Positions 6,268 to 13,061 of a stretch of 13,061 nucleotides of DNA are shown here, piece after piece. Source of the stretch: JAMOAD01 sp023621955 (lineage in GTDB: Bacteria > Acidobacteriota > Aminicenantia > JAMOAD01); contig DAONEM010000048.1 of the NCBI GenBank assembly GCA_035403085.1, positions 1 to 13,061 of the forward strand. Reading direction: 5' to 3'. The position numbers and the translations under genes are program-made. Numbering within the stretch: position 1 is the first letter of the stretch; the number at the start of each line of letters is the position of its first letter. A model generated the notes under the pieces. It was not told the DNA's origin, ran no database searches, and saw nothing but the letters and a program-made list of their open reading frames with translations.

Positions 6268-7392
6268 TTACCTGTCCGGTTGAAGCTCTGTGAAGAAAAC
6301 CGATCCCCTGGCCATCTCTTCCCGAGCTCGTGGATCAGTTTCGCTCCTCTTGGCGGCTTCCAGATCGGTCCTGTACATGGTGAACTCGCACTCCCGGACA
6401 TACCTTGCCGCCCTCTCCCGGACCCGGGGTGAGGAGTCGTAAAGAAGCCCCTGAACCCATCGTTTCGCGTCCCAAGAGAGATTCTCCTGGAGCCAGTCGA
6501 GAGCGGCTATCTTATCCCCTTCGCCCCCGTAGAGCAGAGTCGTGAAGTAACCGGCCTCTCTCTTGAGCATCTCCTTGGAAAAGAGGATCTCCCTCTCGAA
6601 GAGGGCCGGGCGGACAACCTGGGGAGCATAGGGGACAAAATCTCTGCGGGCCGCCCACCTGACCATCCGTGGAACCATCCACCTCATCCCGGGGGTGGCT
6701 TCGGGATGGGCGATCACGCTGACGATCCTTCCCTTCCCGTAACCGTTCGTTACGATGAAGGGCTTCCGGTTGGTCATGTTTGCAGGGGCGTCTCCCTCTT
6801 CGTGGACATCGCTCTCCATCAGGGCGAGGAGATCGTGGCGGACCCCATCCTGGGCGTCCACGAAGACGGGGCCCTCGTAGTAGACGAGGTAGTTCATCGG
6901 CCTCTGGGCCAACTCGGGAAAGAGCCTCTTACCCTCAGGGGTGAGAGAGAACTTGACGACCCCGTGGCCCCGGTTGTCGTGCTCGATGTCGATCGCCTTG
7001 TTCCCGTTGAGGGCGAGGGAGGCGTACCCGGGGGTGTTGGAGAAGAGGTAGGCTCCCGCACAGATTCCCAGGGCCCCCTTTCCGGATTCGATGAAGCGCC
7101 TGATCCTTTCGTGGTTTTCGGCTCCCAGGGTGAGGAACTGACGGCTCCCTCCCCCACCTGGGATGATCAAGACATCCAAACGGTCGAGGGCTCGGGAGGC
7201 GATTTGAGAGGGCGTCACCGTCTCCACCTCCATGGCCGGGTCGACCTTGACGGCTTCGACAGCCTCCCAAACGCAGGTCTGGGCCCCTCCGTACCCGTCG
7301 AAGACGCCGACCCGGATCCTCTCTTCCGAGAGGAGAAGGAAGCCTCCCCCCAGGAGAAGAGTCACCACCAAAAGAACCGTTTTCCTTCCCAT
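6268..7392 (-). CDS. Exported BPL-N (glutamine amidotransferase-like) domain protein
   Basis: This 374-residue protein starts with a positively charged, hydrophobic segment (MGRKTVLLVVTLLLGGGFLLL, 1-21) that is a signal peptide or membrane anchor. Residues about 25-250 resemble the class I glutamine-amidotransferase-like domain named after the N-terminus of biotin-protein ligase. Evidence is the VGVFDGYGGAQ start, DVLIIPGGGG (73-82), the nucleophile elbow GICAGAYL (Cys111) and IAHPE (His229, Glu231), which together give a complete Cys-His-Glu triad. The C-terminal 120 residues are not recognised; a helical stretch (about 295-335, LDWLQENLSWDAKRWVQGLL...SPRVRERAARYV) looks HEAT-like. There is no biotin ligase catalytic domain. 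It follows the YitT gene by 50 bases on the same strand with AAGGAGGG upstream. Catalysis outside the cytoplasm is inferred; the substrate is unknown. Confidence 0.82.
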   Translation of the reverse strand: MGRKTVLLVVTLLLGGGFLLLSEERIRVGVFDGYGGAQTCVWEAVEAVKVDPAMEVETVTPSQIASRALDRLDVLIIPGGGGSRQFLTLGAENHERIRRFIESGKGALGICAGAYLFSNTPGYASLALNGNKAIDIEHDNRGHGVVKFSLTPEGKRLFPELAQRPMNYLVYYEGPVFVDAQDGVRHDLLALMESDVHEEGDAPANMTNRKPFIVTNGYGKGRIVSVIAHPEATPGMRWMVPRMVRWAARRDFVPYAPQVVRPALFEREILFSKEMLKREAGYFTTLLYGGEGDKIAALDWLQENLSWDAKRWVQGLLYDSSPRVRERAARYVRECEFTMYRTDLEAAKRSETDPRAREEMARGSVFFTELQPDR

Positions 7393-7442
7393 AGGTCAGT
7401 AGCCCTCCTTTCTTCGGTCTTCCCCCGGAAGGGGTGATACGA

Positions 7443-8351
7443 TCAGACCGGGCTCTTCCCCTCTTTCCCGTTCTCAGGAGAGGAAGAGGTGACGATGTTG
7501 ATCTTCTCGAAACCTTTCCCGTAGACCCCCATGACCCTTCCCACCGAGAGGAAGGCCTTAGGATCTTCCTCCTTGATGATCCGGTAGACCTGGTGGATCT
7601 CGTTCTTTCGCACCACCACCATGACCACGGAGCAATCCTCGCCGGTATACCATCCCCGCCCGTTCAGAAAGGTGGCCCCCCGGTGAAGCTCGTTGCCGAT
7701 TCTGTCGGCGATGGCGTTGGAGGCGTCCTTTGAGAAGACGAAGATCTGGGCCGACTCCTTCCGGCCTTCGATCACGGCGTCGATGGCGTAGGCGATCACC
7801 GCCATGGTCACGTAGCCGTAGACAAGCTTCTCGGAGGAACGGAACACAAGGTAGGAGGAGCCGATGATGAGAAGATCGCAGACCAAGATCGTCCGGCCCA
7901 TACTGATGCTCCGGTACCGGTTCATGAACATGGCGATCACATCGGTCCCCCCCGTGCTCCCCCCTTGGGTGAAGACGACACCGACCCCCGCTCCGGCCAA
8001 GAAACCGCCGATCAGAGCCGCCATGAAGGTATCTTGGACCAAGGGACCGTGAATGAACCGGGGAAGGATGGAGAAGAGAATCGAGAGGCCGACCACGGAG
8101 TAGACGGTTTTGACACCGAAGAGGGGGCCGATCTTCCAAAGGGCCAGAAGGAGGAGGGCCGCGTTGATGAGAAAGTACCAGATCGCCATGGGAATCCCCG
8201 TGGCGAAGTAGATGATCGCCGCCAGACCGCTCACTCCTCCCCCGACGACTTTCGCCGGGATCAGGAAGGCCACCCATCCGATCGCGTTGACAAAGAGACC
8301 GAAGGTTATGAACAAGTACTCCTGGAAAGTTTGCATCGGTTTTGTTGCCAT
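7443..8351 (-). CDS. YitT-type membrane protein (DUF161 with C-terminal DUF2179)
   Basis: This 302-residue protein has about five or six transmembrane segments in residues 10-195. They carry the YitT family motifs: GGGVSGLAAII (37-47), FTQGGSTGGTDVIA (127-140) and YAIDAVIEGR (188-197). A soluble DUF2179 domain follows (about 200-285) with GATFLNGRGWYTGE (225-238) and FLSVGRVMGVYGKGFE (267-282). Family members are widespread inner-membrane proteins of uncertain transport function. The start at 8351 is supported by GGGAGGAG on the minus strand (8363-8356). The only promoter-like sequence I see is TACAAT (8380-8375) without a good -35. The exported BPL-N gene follows, probably in one transcript. 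The gene is divergent from the salvage operon beginning at 8468. Confidence 0.92.
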   Translation of the reverse strand: MATKPMQTFQEYLFITFGLFVNAIGWVAFLIPAKVVGGGVSGLAAIIYFATGIPMAIWYFLINAALLLLALWKIGPLFGVKTVYSVVGLSILFSILPRFIHGPLVQDTFMAALIGGFLAGAGVGVVFTQGGSTGGTDVIAMFMNRYRSISMGRTILVCDLLIIGSSYLVFRSSEKLVYGYVTMAVIAYAIDAVIEGRKESAQIFVFSKDASNAIADRIGNELHRGATFLNGRGWYTGEDCSVVMVVVRKNEIHQVYRIIKEEDPKAFLSVGRVMGVYGKGFEKINIVTSSSPENGKEGKSPV

Positions 8352-8467
8352 CTTACTCCTCCCTTCAGGGCCCTATTGTACAACATGAGTCCCAGGAAAA
8401 GGAAGCCCTGAAGGAGCCTTCCCGCCTTATGACGTTCCTGGGATCCCCCAGTTGGAGAACGTTCAGG

Positions 8468-8496
8468 TTGCCATTTCCCCCTTTCAAGGTTAAGAT
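8468..8496 (+). promoter_or_regulatory. Promoter of the nucleoside-salvage operon
   Basis: TTGCCA (8468-8473) is followed after 17 bases by TAAGAT (8491-8496); each box matches 5/6 of the sigma-70 consensus. The predicted start near 8503 leaves a leader of about 18 bases. The palindrome GAACGTTC (8457-8464) lies just upstream of the -35 and could bind a regulator. Confidence 0.68.
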
Positions 8497-8520
8497 AGAA
8501 ATGTCTTCTAGAGAGAGACC

Positions 8521-9162
8521 ATGACCGATCAGACTCCCGCCCCCTTCGAGCTTGAGCTCCCCCTCAGCGGGGAAGAGCTCACCCGAGAAGCCCTTGAGCT
8601 TCTTGAGAAGATGAACAAGAATCGGCCCTCCCCGGTCTCCCCTCCCGATGACGGAGGGATGAACGACCAGGAGACCCTCCGCTTCTTCAGAAACCGTGAG
8701 AGGAACGAGATGTCCCTGCGGCTGATTCAATCTCTACTGGCCTTCATGGACCAGCCCCCTCAGCCGCTTAGAGGGCCCTTCAACCCCTACGCACAGATTC
8801 GGGAGCTCGTCCGCTTCCAGGTGGACCTTCTCGGGGAGAGGGATGTCCGAGAGGCGGTCCTCAAGGAGAGGGTCCCCCCTCAGGCGCCCCGGCCTCTCCT
8901 GGAAAGGGAGGAGGAACGGCTCGAAGGGTTGCGTCTCCGGCTCATGGGAGAGGCTTTTCAACCCTCTCTACCCTACCAAGAGGGTTACCACCGACTCTTG
9001 GAGACTTTGAGACAACTCTTCCACTTCTGGGCGGGTTTGAGAGGTTGGAAGGAGGGGAGAGCGCGCCGAAGCGACCTCCTCCTCTACCGTCTCGCCGAAT
9101 ATATAGAGAACAAACTCTCAGAGACCCCCCTTCTCGTTGACACTCCCGGAGAAATGGAGTAA
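8521..9162 (+). CDS. Hypothetical helical protein heading the salvage operon
   Basis: I do not recognise this 213-residue protein. It has no signal peptide, no membrane segment, no cysteine and no obvious catalytic motif. It is rich in Leu, Arg and Glu and looks almost wholly alpha-helical. An acidic N-terminal helix (about 16-32, SGEELTREALELLEKM) is followed by a Pro-rich linker (35-44), a long amphipathic region (48-75), and two further helical blocks (85-115 and 125-142) with short Pro-rich breaks. A C-terminal Trp/Arg-rich section (about 164-202) completes it. The start is supported by a promoter giving an 18-base leader; the ribosome site (GAGAGAG) is weak. Uridine kinase starts 12 bases after its stop, so it belongs to that operon. 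A scaffolding or regulatory role is possible but unsupported. Confidence 0.7.
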   Translation: MTDQTPAPFELELPLSGEELTREALELLEKMNKNRPSPVSPPDDGGMNDQETLRFFRNRERNEMSLRLIQSLLAFMDQPPQPLRGPFNPYAQIRELVRFQVDLLGERDVREAVLKERVPPQAPRPLLEREEERLEGLRLRLMGEAFQPSLPYQEGYHRLLETLRQLFHFWAGLRGWKEGRARRSDLLLYRLAEYIENKLSETPLLVDTPGEME

Positions 9163-9174
9163 CTTTTCTTCAAT

Positions 9175-9837
9175 ATGACCTGTAAGCCCCTTATCATTGG
9201 CGTAGCCGGAGGAAGTGGTTCCGGAAAGACCACCATTGCCAAGGCCATCCTCTCCCAGATCGGGAGTATCGAGGCTCTGATCCTCCAACATGACAGTTAC
9301 TACCGCGACCTCTCCCACCTCTCCGTCGAGAAGAGGGCGGCGGTGAACTTTGACCACCCCGACTCTCTGGAGACAGACCTCATGGTCCACCAGATCAACG
9401 AGCTCATCGCGGGCCGGGAGGTCGAGGTTCCCCGGTACGACTTCACCACCCATTCCAGAGTCTCCCCGGGAACCATCAAGAGACCCGCCGAGGTGATCCT
9501 GGTAGAGGGGATCTTGATCTTGGCGGAACCGGCACTCCGGGAGCTGATGGACCTCAAGATCTTCGTGGACACCGACAGCGACTTGCGTTTCATTCGAAGA
9601 CTGGAGCGGGACATCAAGGAACGGGGGCGCTCCATGGAATCCGTGGTGAACCAGTACCTCCACTCCGTACGGCCCATGCACTTAGCCTTCGTGGAATCGA
9701 GCCGACGGTACGCCGACATCCTCATCCCCGAAGGCTACAACCCTGTCTCCACAGGGATGGTCGTCAAGACCATCAAACACTGGATCAAGGAGATCCGATC
9801 CTCTCATCAGGAAAAGGAGGCGTCCCCCCATGGCTGA
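9175..9837 (+). CDS. udk: Uridine kinase
   Basis: This 220-residue enzyme phosphorylates uridine and cytidine to UMP and CMP in the cytoplasm, trapping imported nucleosides. It has the P-loop GGSGSGKT (12-19), the catalytic-base segment QHDSYYRD (38-45), NFDHPDS (58-64), the substrate segment VPRYDFTTHSR (85-95), the Walker B-like VILVEGIL (107-114) and the lid RDIKERGRS (145-153). Length and motif order match bacterial Udk, so it looks intact. The start has no good Shine-Dalgarno nearby (only GGAG about 16 bases away), but the ATG falls at the usual family N-terminus. Translation probably depends on coupling with the preceding gene, whose stop is 12 bases upstream. Its last codons overlap the next gene by 8 bases. 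Confidence 0.95.
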   Translation: MTCKPLIIGVAGGSGSGKTTIAKAILSQIGSIEALILQHDSYYRDLSHLSVEKRAAVNFDHPDSLETDLMVHQINELIAGREVEVPRYDFTTHSRVSPGTIKRPAEVILVEGILILAEPALRELMDLKIFVDTDSDLRFIRRLERDIKERGRSMESVVNQYLHSVRPMHLAFVESSRRYADILIPEGYNPVSTGMVVKTIKHWIKEIRSSHQEKEASPHG

Positions 9838-10396
9838 AAAGCTTTTCGTCGGCTCCCAGCAACTCTTGGAAGATTCCGTCCGGCTGGGCCTTCAGATCAT
9901 CAAGAGCGGTTTCCGACCGGACTTCATCGTCGGCATCTGGCGGGGAGGAACCCCTGTGGGCATCGCCGTTCAGGAGCTCATGGAGTTTTATAAGTTCAAG
10001 ACCGATCACATCGCCATACGCACCTCCGCTTACGAGGGGATCGAGAAGATGGGGCGGGCTGTCCGGGTCCACGGTCTCAACTACATCGTCCGAAAGGCGA
10101 ACGCCGACGACTCCCTGTTGATCGTTGACGACATCTACGACACAGGGCTGAGCATCAACGCGGTGTTGGAAACGATGAAAGAGAAGATGCGCCGCAACCT
10201 TCCCTCGGAGATCAAGATCGCCACGGTCTACTACAAACCGGCGAACAACAAGACAAACCGGACACCGGACTTCTTCGTCCATGAGACAGACCGTTGGGTC
10301 GTCTTTCCCCACGAGCTCAAGGACCTCTCCGACGAGGAGATGAAGAAGGGAAAGCCGGAACTCTACCGCATCATCCAGGAGGCCAAGATTCCATGA
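9830..10396 (+). CDS. Phosphoribosyltransferase, probably hypoxanthine/guanine type
   Basis: This 188-residue type I phosphoribosyltransferase has the PRPP-binding motif LLIVDDIYDTGLS (97-109) and the first loop IWRGGTPVG (36-44). The late segment RTPDFFVHETDRWVVFPHEL (144-163) has the aromatic residue and WxxFPHE pattern that stack on the base in hypoxanthine- or xanthine-type enzymes (COG2236-like). It would convert a free purine base and PRPP into the nucleotide. The strong AAGGAGG (9814-9820) nine bases before the ATG, inside the end of udk, fixes the start. It overlaps adenosine deaminase by ATGA. The context (adenosine deaminase next, which yields inosine) favours hypoxanthine, but the exact base preference cannot be read from the sequence. 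Confidence 0.86.
   Translation: MAEKLFVGSQQLLEDSVRLGLQIIKSGFRPDFIVGIWRGGTPVGIAVQELMEFYKFKTDHIAIRTSAYEGIEKMGRAVRVHGLNYIVRKANADDSLLIVDDIYDTGLSINAVLETMKEKMRRNLPSEIKIATVYYKPANNKTNRTPDFFVHETDRWVVFPHELKDLSDEEMKKGKPELYRIIQEAKIP
10377..10382 (+). promoter_or_regulatory. Ribosome site deciding the adenosine deaminase start
   Basis: AGGAGG lies 10 bases before the ATG at 10393, inside the end of the phosphoribosyltransferase gene. It supports the internal ATG over an in-frame upstream start at 10294, which would add 33 low-complexity residues translated out of frame through the preceding gene. Confidence 0.75.
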
Positions 10397-11622
10397 CAAG
10401 TCTGACAAGAGAGTTTATCGCGAAGATTCCCAAGACCGACCTGCACCTCCACCTTGACGGGTCCCTCCGGCTTTCCACGCTCATCGATTTGGCCAGAGAG
10501 AGCCAAGTCGCCCTCCCCGCGGAGACTGAAGAGGGGCTCAAGGAGAAAGTTTTCAAGAAAAGCTACAACAACCTCGGTGAATACCTACAGGGGTTTGCCT
10601 ATACGACGGCGGTCATGCAGACCGAGTCCTCCCTGGAGAGGGTGGCCTACGAACTAGCCCTGGACAACCAAGCCGAGAACGTTCGGTACATAGAGGTTCG
10701 CTTCGCCCCTCAGCTCCATGAGCACAACCATCTCAACTGCATCCAGGTGATCAAGGCTGTCAGCCGGGGCCTGGAGAGGGCCAAGAACGAGTTCAACGCC
10801 AGACCGGAGATCCGTTCCGGAGAAGAGCCTCCCTTCGACTTCGGTTTGATCGTCTGCGCCATGAGGTTCTTCGACTACGGAGCCTCGGAGTACTTCGACA
10901 GCCTCCTGAACGTCCACCGCCACTCCGAAAGGAAGTGGATCTTCTCCCTCGCCTCCCAGGAGCTGGTCAAGGCGGCCGTTGAAGCCCGGGACCAGCACGG
11001 AATCCCCGTAGTCGGTTTCGACCTGGCGGGCATGGAGAAGGGTTATCCGGCGGTCGACCACAAGGCCGCCTACGCCCTGGCCCACAAGAACTTTCTCAAG
11101 AAGACGGTCCACGCCGGCGAAGCCTATGGCCCGGAGAGCATCTTCCAGGCGATCACCGACCTCTACGCCGACCGGATCGGCCACGGCGTTCACCTCTTCA
11201 ACGCGGGGATGATCAAGGACCCGGAGATCGAGGACAAGCAGAGGTATATCGACCGGCTGGTCCAGTTCATCGGGGACCGGCGGATCACCGTCGAGGTCTG
11301 CCTGACCTCGAACATGCAGACCCTGCCGGAGCTCAAGAACATCAAGGACCACTCCTTCGGCAAGATGACCAAGGCCAAGCTTTCGGTCACCTTCTGCACC
11401 GACAACCGTACCGTCTCCTCCACCACCGTCTCCGACGAGATCGCCAAAGCCGTTGAAGCCTTCCCTCTCGGCAGCAAGGAGCTCAAAGACATCGTCATCT
11501 ACGGGTTCAAGAGAAGCTTCTTCCCGGGTAGCTATTTGGAAAAACGGGAGTACGTCCGTCGGATCATCAACTACTACAACCGTATCGAAGCGGATTTCGG
11601 AATCAACGGTTCGAAAGCCTAA
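10393..11622 (+). CDS. add: Adenosine deaminase family enzyme
   Basis: This 409-residue enzyme should deaminate adenosine (and deoxyadenosine) to inosine. Zinc ligands are visible: HLHLDGS (His18, His20), HAGE (His240, with catalytic Glu243), IGHG (catalytic His264) and TDN (Asp337). The classic TDDP motif is replaced by TDNRTVSSTTVSDE (336-349), so the second Asp that contacts the purine is Asn338; related variants exist in other bacterial deaminases. At 409 residues it is longer than the usual 330-350, mainly through extra sequence near 125-150 (KNEFNARPEIRSGEEPPFD) and 163-195. I used the ATG at 10393, which overlaps the upstream stop as ATGA and is preceded by AGGAGG. The nucleoside transporter starts 14 bases after its stop. 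Adenosine is the likeliest substrate given the neighbours, but another 6-aminopurine nucleoside cannot be excluded. Confidence 0.9.
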   Translation: MTSLTREFIAKIPKTDLHLHLDGSLRLSTLIDLARESQVALPAETEEGLKEKVFKKSYNNLGEYLQGFAYTTAVMQTESSLERVAYELALDNQAENVRYIEVRFAPQLHEHNHLNCIQVIKAVSRGLERAKNEFNARPEIRSGEEPPFDFGLIVCAMRFFDYGASEYFDSLLNVHRHSERKWIFSLASQELVKAAVEARDQHGIPVVGFDLAGMEKGYPAVDHKAAYALAHKNFLKKTVHAGEAYGPESIFQAITDLYADRIGHGVHLFNAGMIKDPEIEDKQRYIDRLVQFIGDRRITVEVCLTSNMQTLPELKNIKDHSFGKMTKAKLSVTFCTDNRTVSSTTVSDEIAKAVEAFPLGSKELKDIVIYGFKRSFFPGSYLEKREYVRRIINYYNRIEADFGINGSKA

Positions 11623-11636
11623 GCCGGGGGCCTACC

Positions 11637-12986
11637 ATGTCGATCATCGCTCTTCTCAGAGGCTTAGGGGGAATCCTTCTCCTCCTGGCCATCGCCTTTC
11701 TCTTCTCCAACAACCGCAGGAAGATCAACTGGAGACTCGTTGGAAGCGGACTCCTGATCCAGGTCATCTTCGCGATCTTCATCCTCTACGCCGAACCGAT
11801 GAGGAGGTTCTTCTTCCCCCTGGGCTGGCCGAAGGACTTGATCAACGCCTTAGGCAAGGGAGTGGTCAGCCTCCTCAACTTCACCATAGAAGGGGCCACC
11901 TTCGTCTTCGGGAGTCTGGCCAACAGTTCGGGGCCCAACAGCCTGGGCTTCTTCTTCGCCTTCCAGGTACTTCCGACCATCATCTTCGTCGCGTCCCTCA
12001 CCTCGGTGCTCTACTACCTGGGGATTCTTCAGAGGGTCGTCAAGGGCATGGCCTGGGTCATGGCCAAAACCATGGGGACCAGCGGTGCCGAAGCCCTCTC
12101 CAACACCGCCAACATCTTCGTCGGCCAGACTGAGGCCCCCTTGCTGATCAAACCCTATATCGCCACCATGACCCGTTCGGAGATTCTGACGATCATGTCC
12201 GGCGGTATGGCGACCGTGGCCGGAGGCGTCATGGCCAGCTACATCCAGATGCTCGGCCAAACCATGTCTGCGGTCAAGGGGGTCCCCCTGGCGGAAGCCC
12301 AGGTCGCCTTCGCCGTTCAGCTCCTGGCGGCAAGCACCATGGCCGCTCCGGCCTCCATCGTCATCTCCAAGATTCTGATTCCGGAGACCGAGGTCCCCAA
12401 GACCAAGGGGACCGTCAAGCTCCAGGTCGAGAAGAACGCCTCCAACGTGATTGAGGCGGCGGCGACCGGTGCCGCCGACGGCCTTCAGCTGGCCTTGAAC
12501 GTCGCGGGAATGCTCATCGCCTTCATCGCCTCTATCGCCCTCATCAACGCTCTTCTCCACTCCTTCGGTCAGATCACCCATCTGAACGGGTGGCTCATGG
12601 CCCACTACGGCCAAGGCCTCACCCTCCAGTTCCTCCTAGGGGCCCTGCTCAAGTACCTTGCCGTGGGAATCGGAGTTCCCCTGAAGGACGCCTTTCACTT
12701 CGGCAGCCTCTTCGGAACCAAGATCGTCCTGAACGAGTTTGTCGCTTACGTGGACCTCACTAAGCTTATGGGCCTCAAGGCCATGAGCGATAAAGGGATC
12801 ATGATGGCCACCTACGCCCTCTGCGGTTTTGCCAACTTCTCCTCCATCGCCATCCAGATCGGAGGAATCGGCCCTATGGCCCCCGAACGGCGCAAGGATA
12901 TCGCCGCCCTCGGTTTGAAAGCCGTCTTGGGAGGAGCCTTGGCGACACTCATGACGGCGACTCTGGCGGGAATCTTCCTGGGGTAA
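11637..12986 (+). CDS. Concentrative nucleoside transporter (NupC/CNT family)
   Basis: This 449-residue inner-membrane protein imports nucleosides by cation symport. It has about ten hydrophobic segments and the CNT signature motifs. These are LSNTANIFVGQTEAPLL (154-170), with the GQTE substrate/ion site, NEFVAYVDL (366-374) and CGFANFSSIAIQIGG (396-410), whose Asn and Ser contact ribose in CNT structures. Length is typical and the ends look complete. It begins 14 bases after the adenosine deaminase stop with only a weak GGGGG ribosome site, so coupling is likely. It is the last visible gene of the salvage operon and supplies the substrates of the upstream kinase and deaminase. No clear terminator is seen in the 75 bases left in the window. 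H+ versus Na+ coupling cannot be decided. Confidence 0.94.
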   Translation: MSIIALLRGLGGILLLLAIAFLFSNNRRKINWRLVGSGLLIQVIFAIFILYAEPMRRFFFPLGWPKDLINALGKGVVSLLNFTIEGATFVFGSLANSSGPNSLGFFFAFQVLPTIIFVASLTSVLYYLGILQRVVKGMAWVMAKTMGTSGAEALSNTANIFVGQTEAPLLIKPYIATMTRSEILTIMSGGMATVAGGVMASYIQMLGQTMSAVKGVPLAEAQVAFAVQLLAASTMAAPASIVISKILIPETEVPKTKGTVKLQVEKNASNVIEAAATGAADGLQLALNVAGMLIAFIASIALINALLHSFGQITHLNGWLMAHYGQGLTLQFLLGALLKYLAVGIGVPLKDAFHFGSLFGTKIVLNEFVAYVDLTKLMGLKAMSDKGIMMATYALCGFANFSSIAIQIGGIGPMAPERRKDIAALGLKAVLGGALATLMTATLAGIFLG

Positions 12987-13061
12987 AGAGATTCTCCTCT
13001 CCGCAAGAGTCTCTCACCTCCAAAAAGTTTTCCCTCTTCTCCGGTTCCAAGAGCTCTGAAG

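Noticed and set aside
6706..7437. Plus-strand open frame of 243 codons
   Set aside because: It is antisense to the BPL-N gene, whose signal peptide and catalytic triad are clear; no ribosome site or domain supports the plus-strand frame.
11453..12133. Plus-strand open frame of 226 codons across the adenosine deaminase/transporter junction
   Set aside because: It is out of frame with two well-supported genes and its translation is Arg/Ser/His-rich low complexity.
12987..13061. Possible terminator or a minus-strand gene start (GGAGGTGA then TTG at 13006)
   Set aside because: Only a weak AGAGA/TCTCT pairing is visible and the minus-strand frame is antisense to the conserved end of the transporter; neither is convincing before the window ends.
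1..13061. Phage, transposon, toxin-antitoxin, CRISPR or defence genes
   Set aside because: No transposase, integrase, terminal inverted repeats, target duplications, spaced repeats or defence motifs were seen; all identifiable genes are housekeeping or envelope genes of similar codon style.

Overview
The window is a gene-dense, moderately GC-rich bacterial chromosome segment with 14 supportable protein genes, no RNA genes, no insertion sequences and no CRISPR array. Short gaps, ATGA start/stop overlaps, Shine-Dalgarno sequences and sigma-70-like promoters all fit a bacterium. A 5'-nucleotidase with a signal peptide suggests a periplasm. A Mrp ATPase fused to an iron-molybdenum-cofactor-binding (ORP/NifX-like) domain beside a DUF134 regulator is typical of anaerobes. 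Frequent AGA/AGG arginine codons and the gene mix would fit a spirochaete or a synergistete, but this placement is a weak guess.

Layout. (1) 34-2926, plus strand: a strong promoter drives a 71-residue beta-grasp-like protein, a secreted UshA-type 5'-nucleotidase and an E. coli-type thymidine kinase, with overlapping or almost touching ends. (2) 3022-4298, minus strand: a YpfJ-type neutral zinc metallopeptidase with its own promoter, followed by a small GlsB/YeaQ-type membrane protein. (3) 4387-6226, minus strand: a DUF134 regulator, near-leaderless and with a palindrome over its promoter, overlaps the Mrp-ORP ATPase gene; a GC-rich hairpin follows. (4) 6228-8351, minus strand: a YitT-type membrane protein followed by an exported glutamine-amidotransferase-like (BPL-N) protein, ending in a possible terminator. 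(5) 8468-12986, plus strand: a promoter, an unrecognised helical protein, uridine kinase, a purine-type phosphoribosyltransferase, adenosine deaminase and a concentrative nucleoside transporter.

How the genes work together. Blocks 1 and 5 form a coherent nucleoside-scavenging set. Extracytoplasmic nucleotides would be dephosphorylated by the 5'-nucleotidase and the nucleosides imported by the CNT transporter. Thymidine and uridine/cytidine would be trapped by the two kinases. Adenosine would be deaminated to inosine, and the freed purine base re-phosphoribosylated. The purine nucleoside phosphorylase needed to link the last two steps is not in the window. Block 3 is an iron-sulfur/metal-cofactor handling module; blocks 2 and 4 are cell-envelope genes without an obvious link to salvage.

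I see no convincing wholly new system. The items most worth a second look are the apparently duplicated nucleotidase C-terminal domain, the small beta-grasp protein coupled to it, the DUF134 control region, the structured 4223-4429 gap, and the unknown first gene of the salvage operon.
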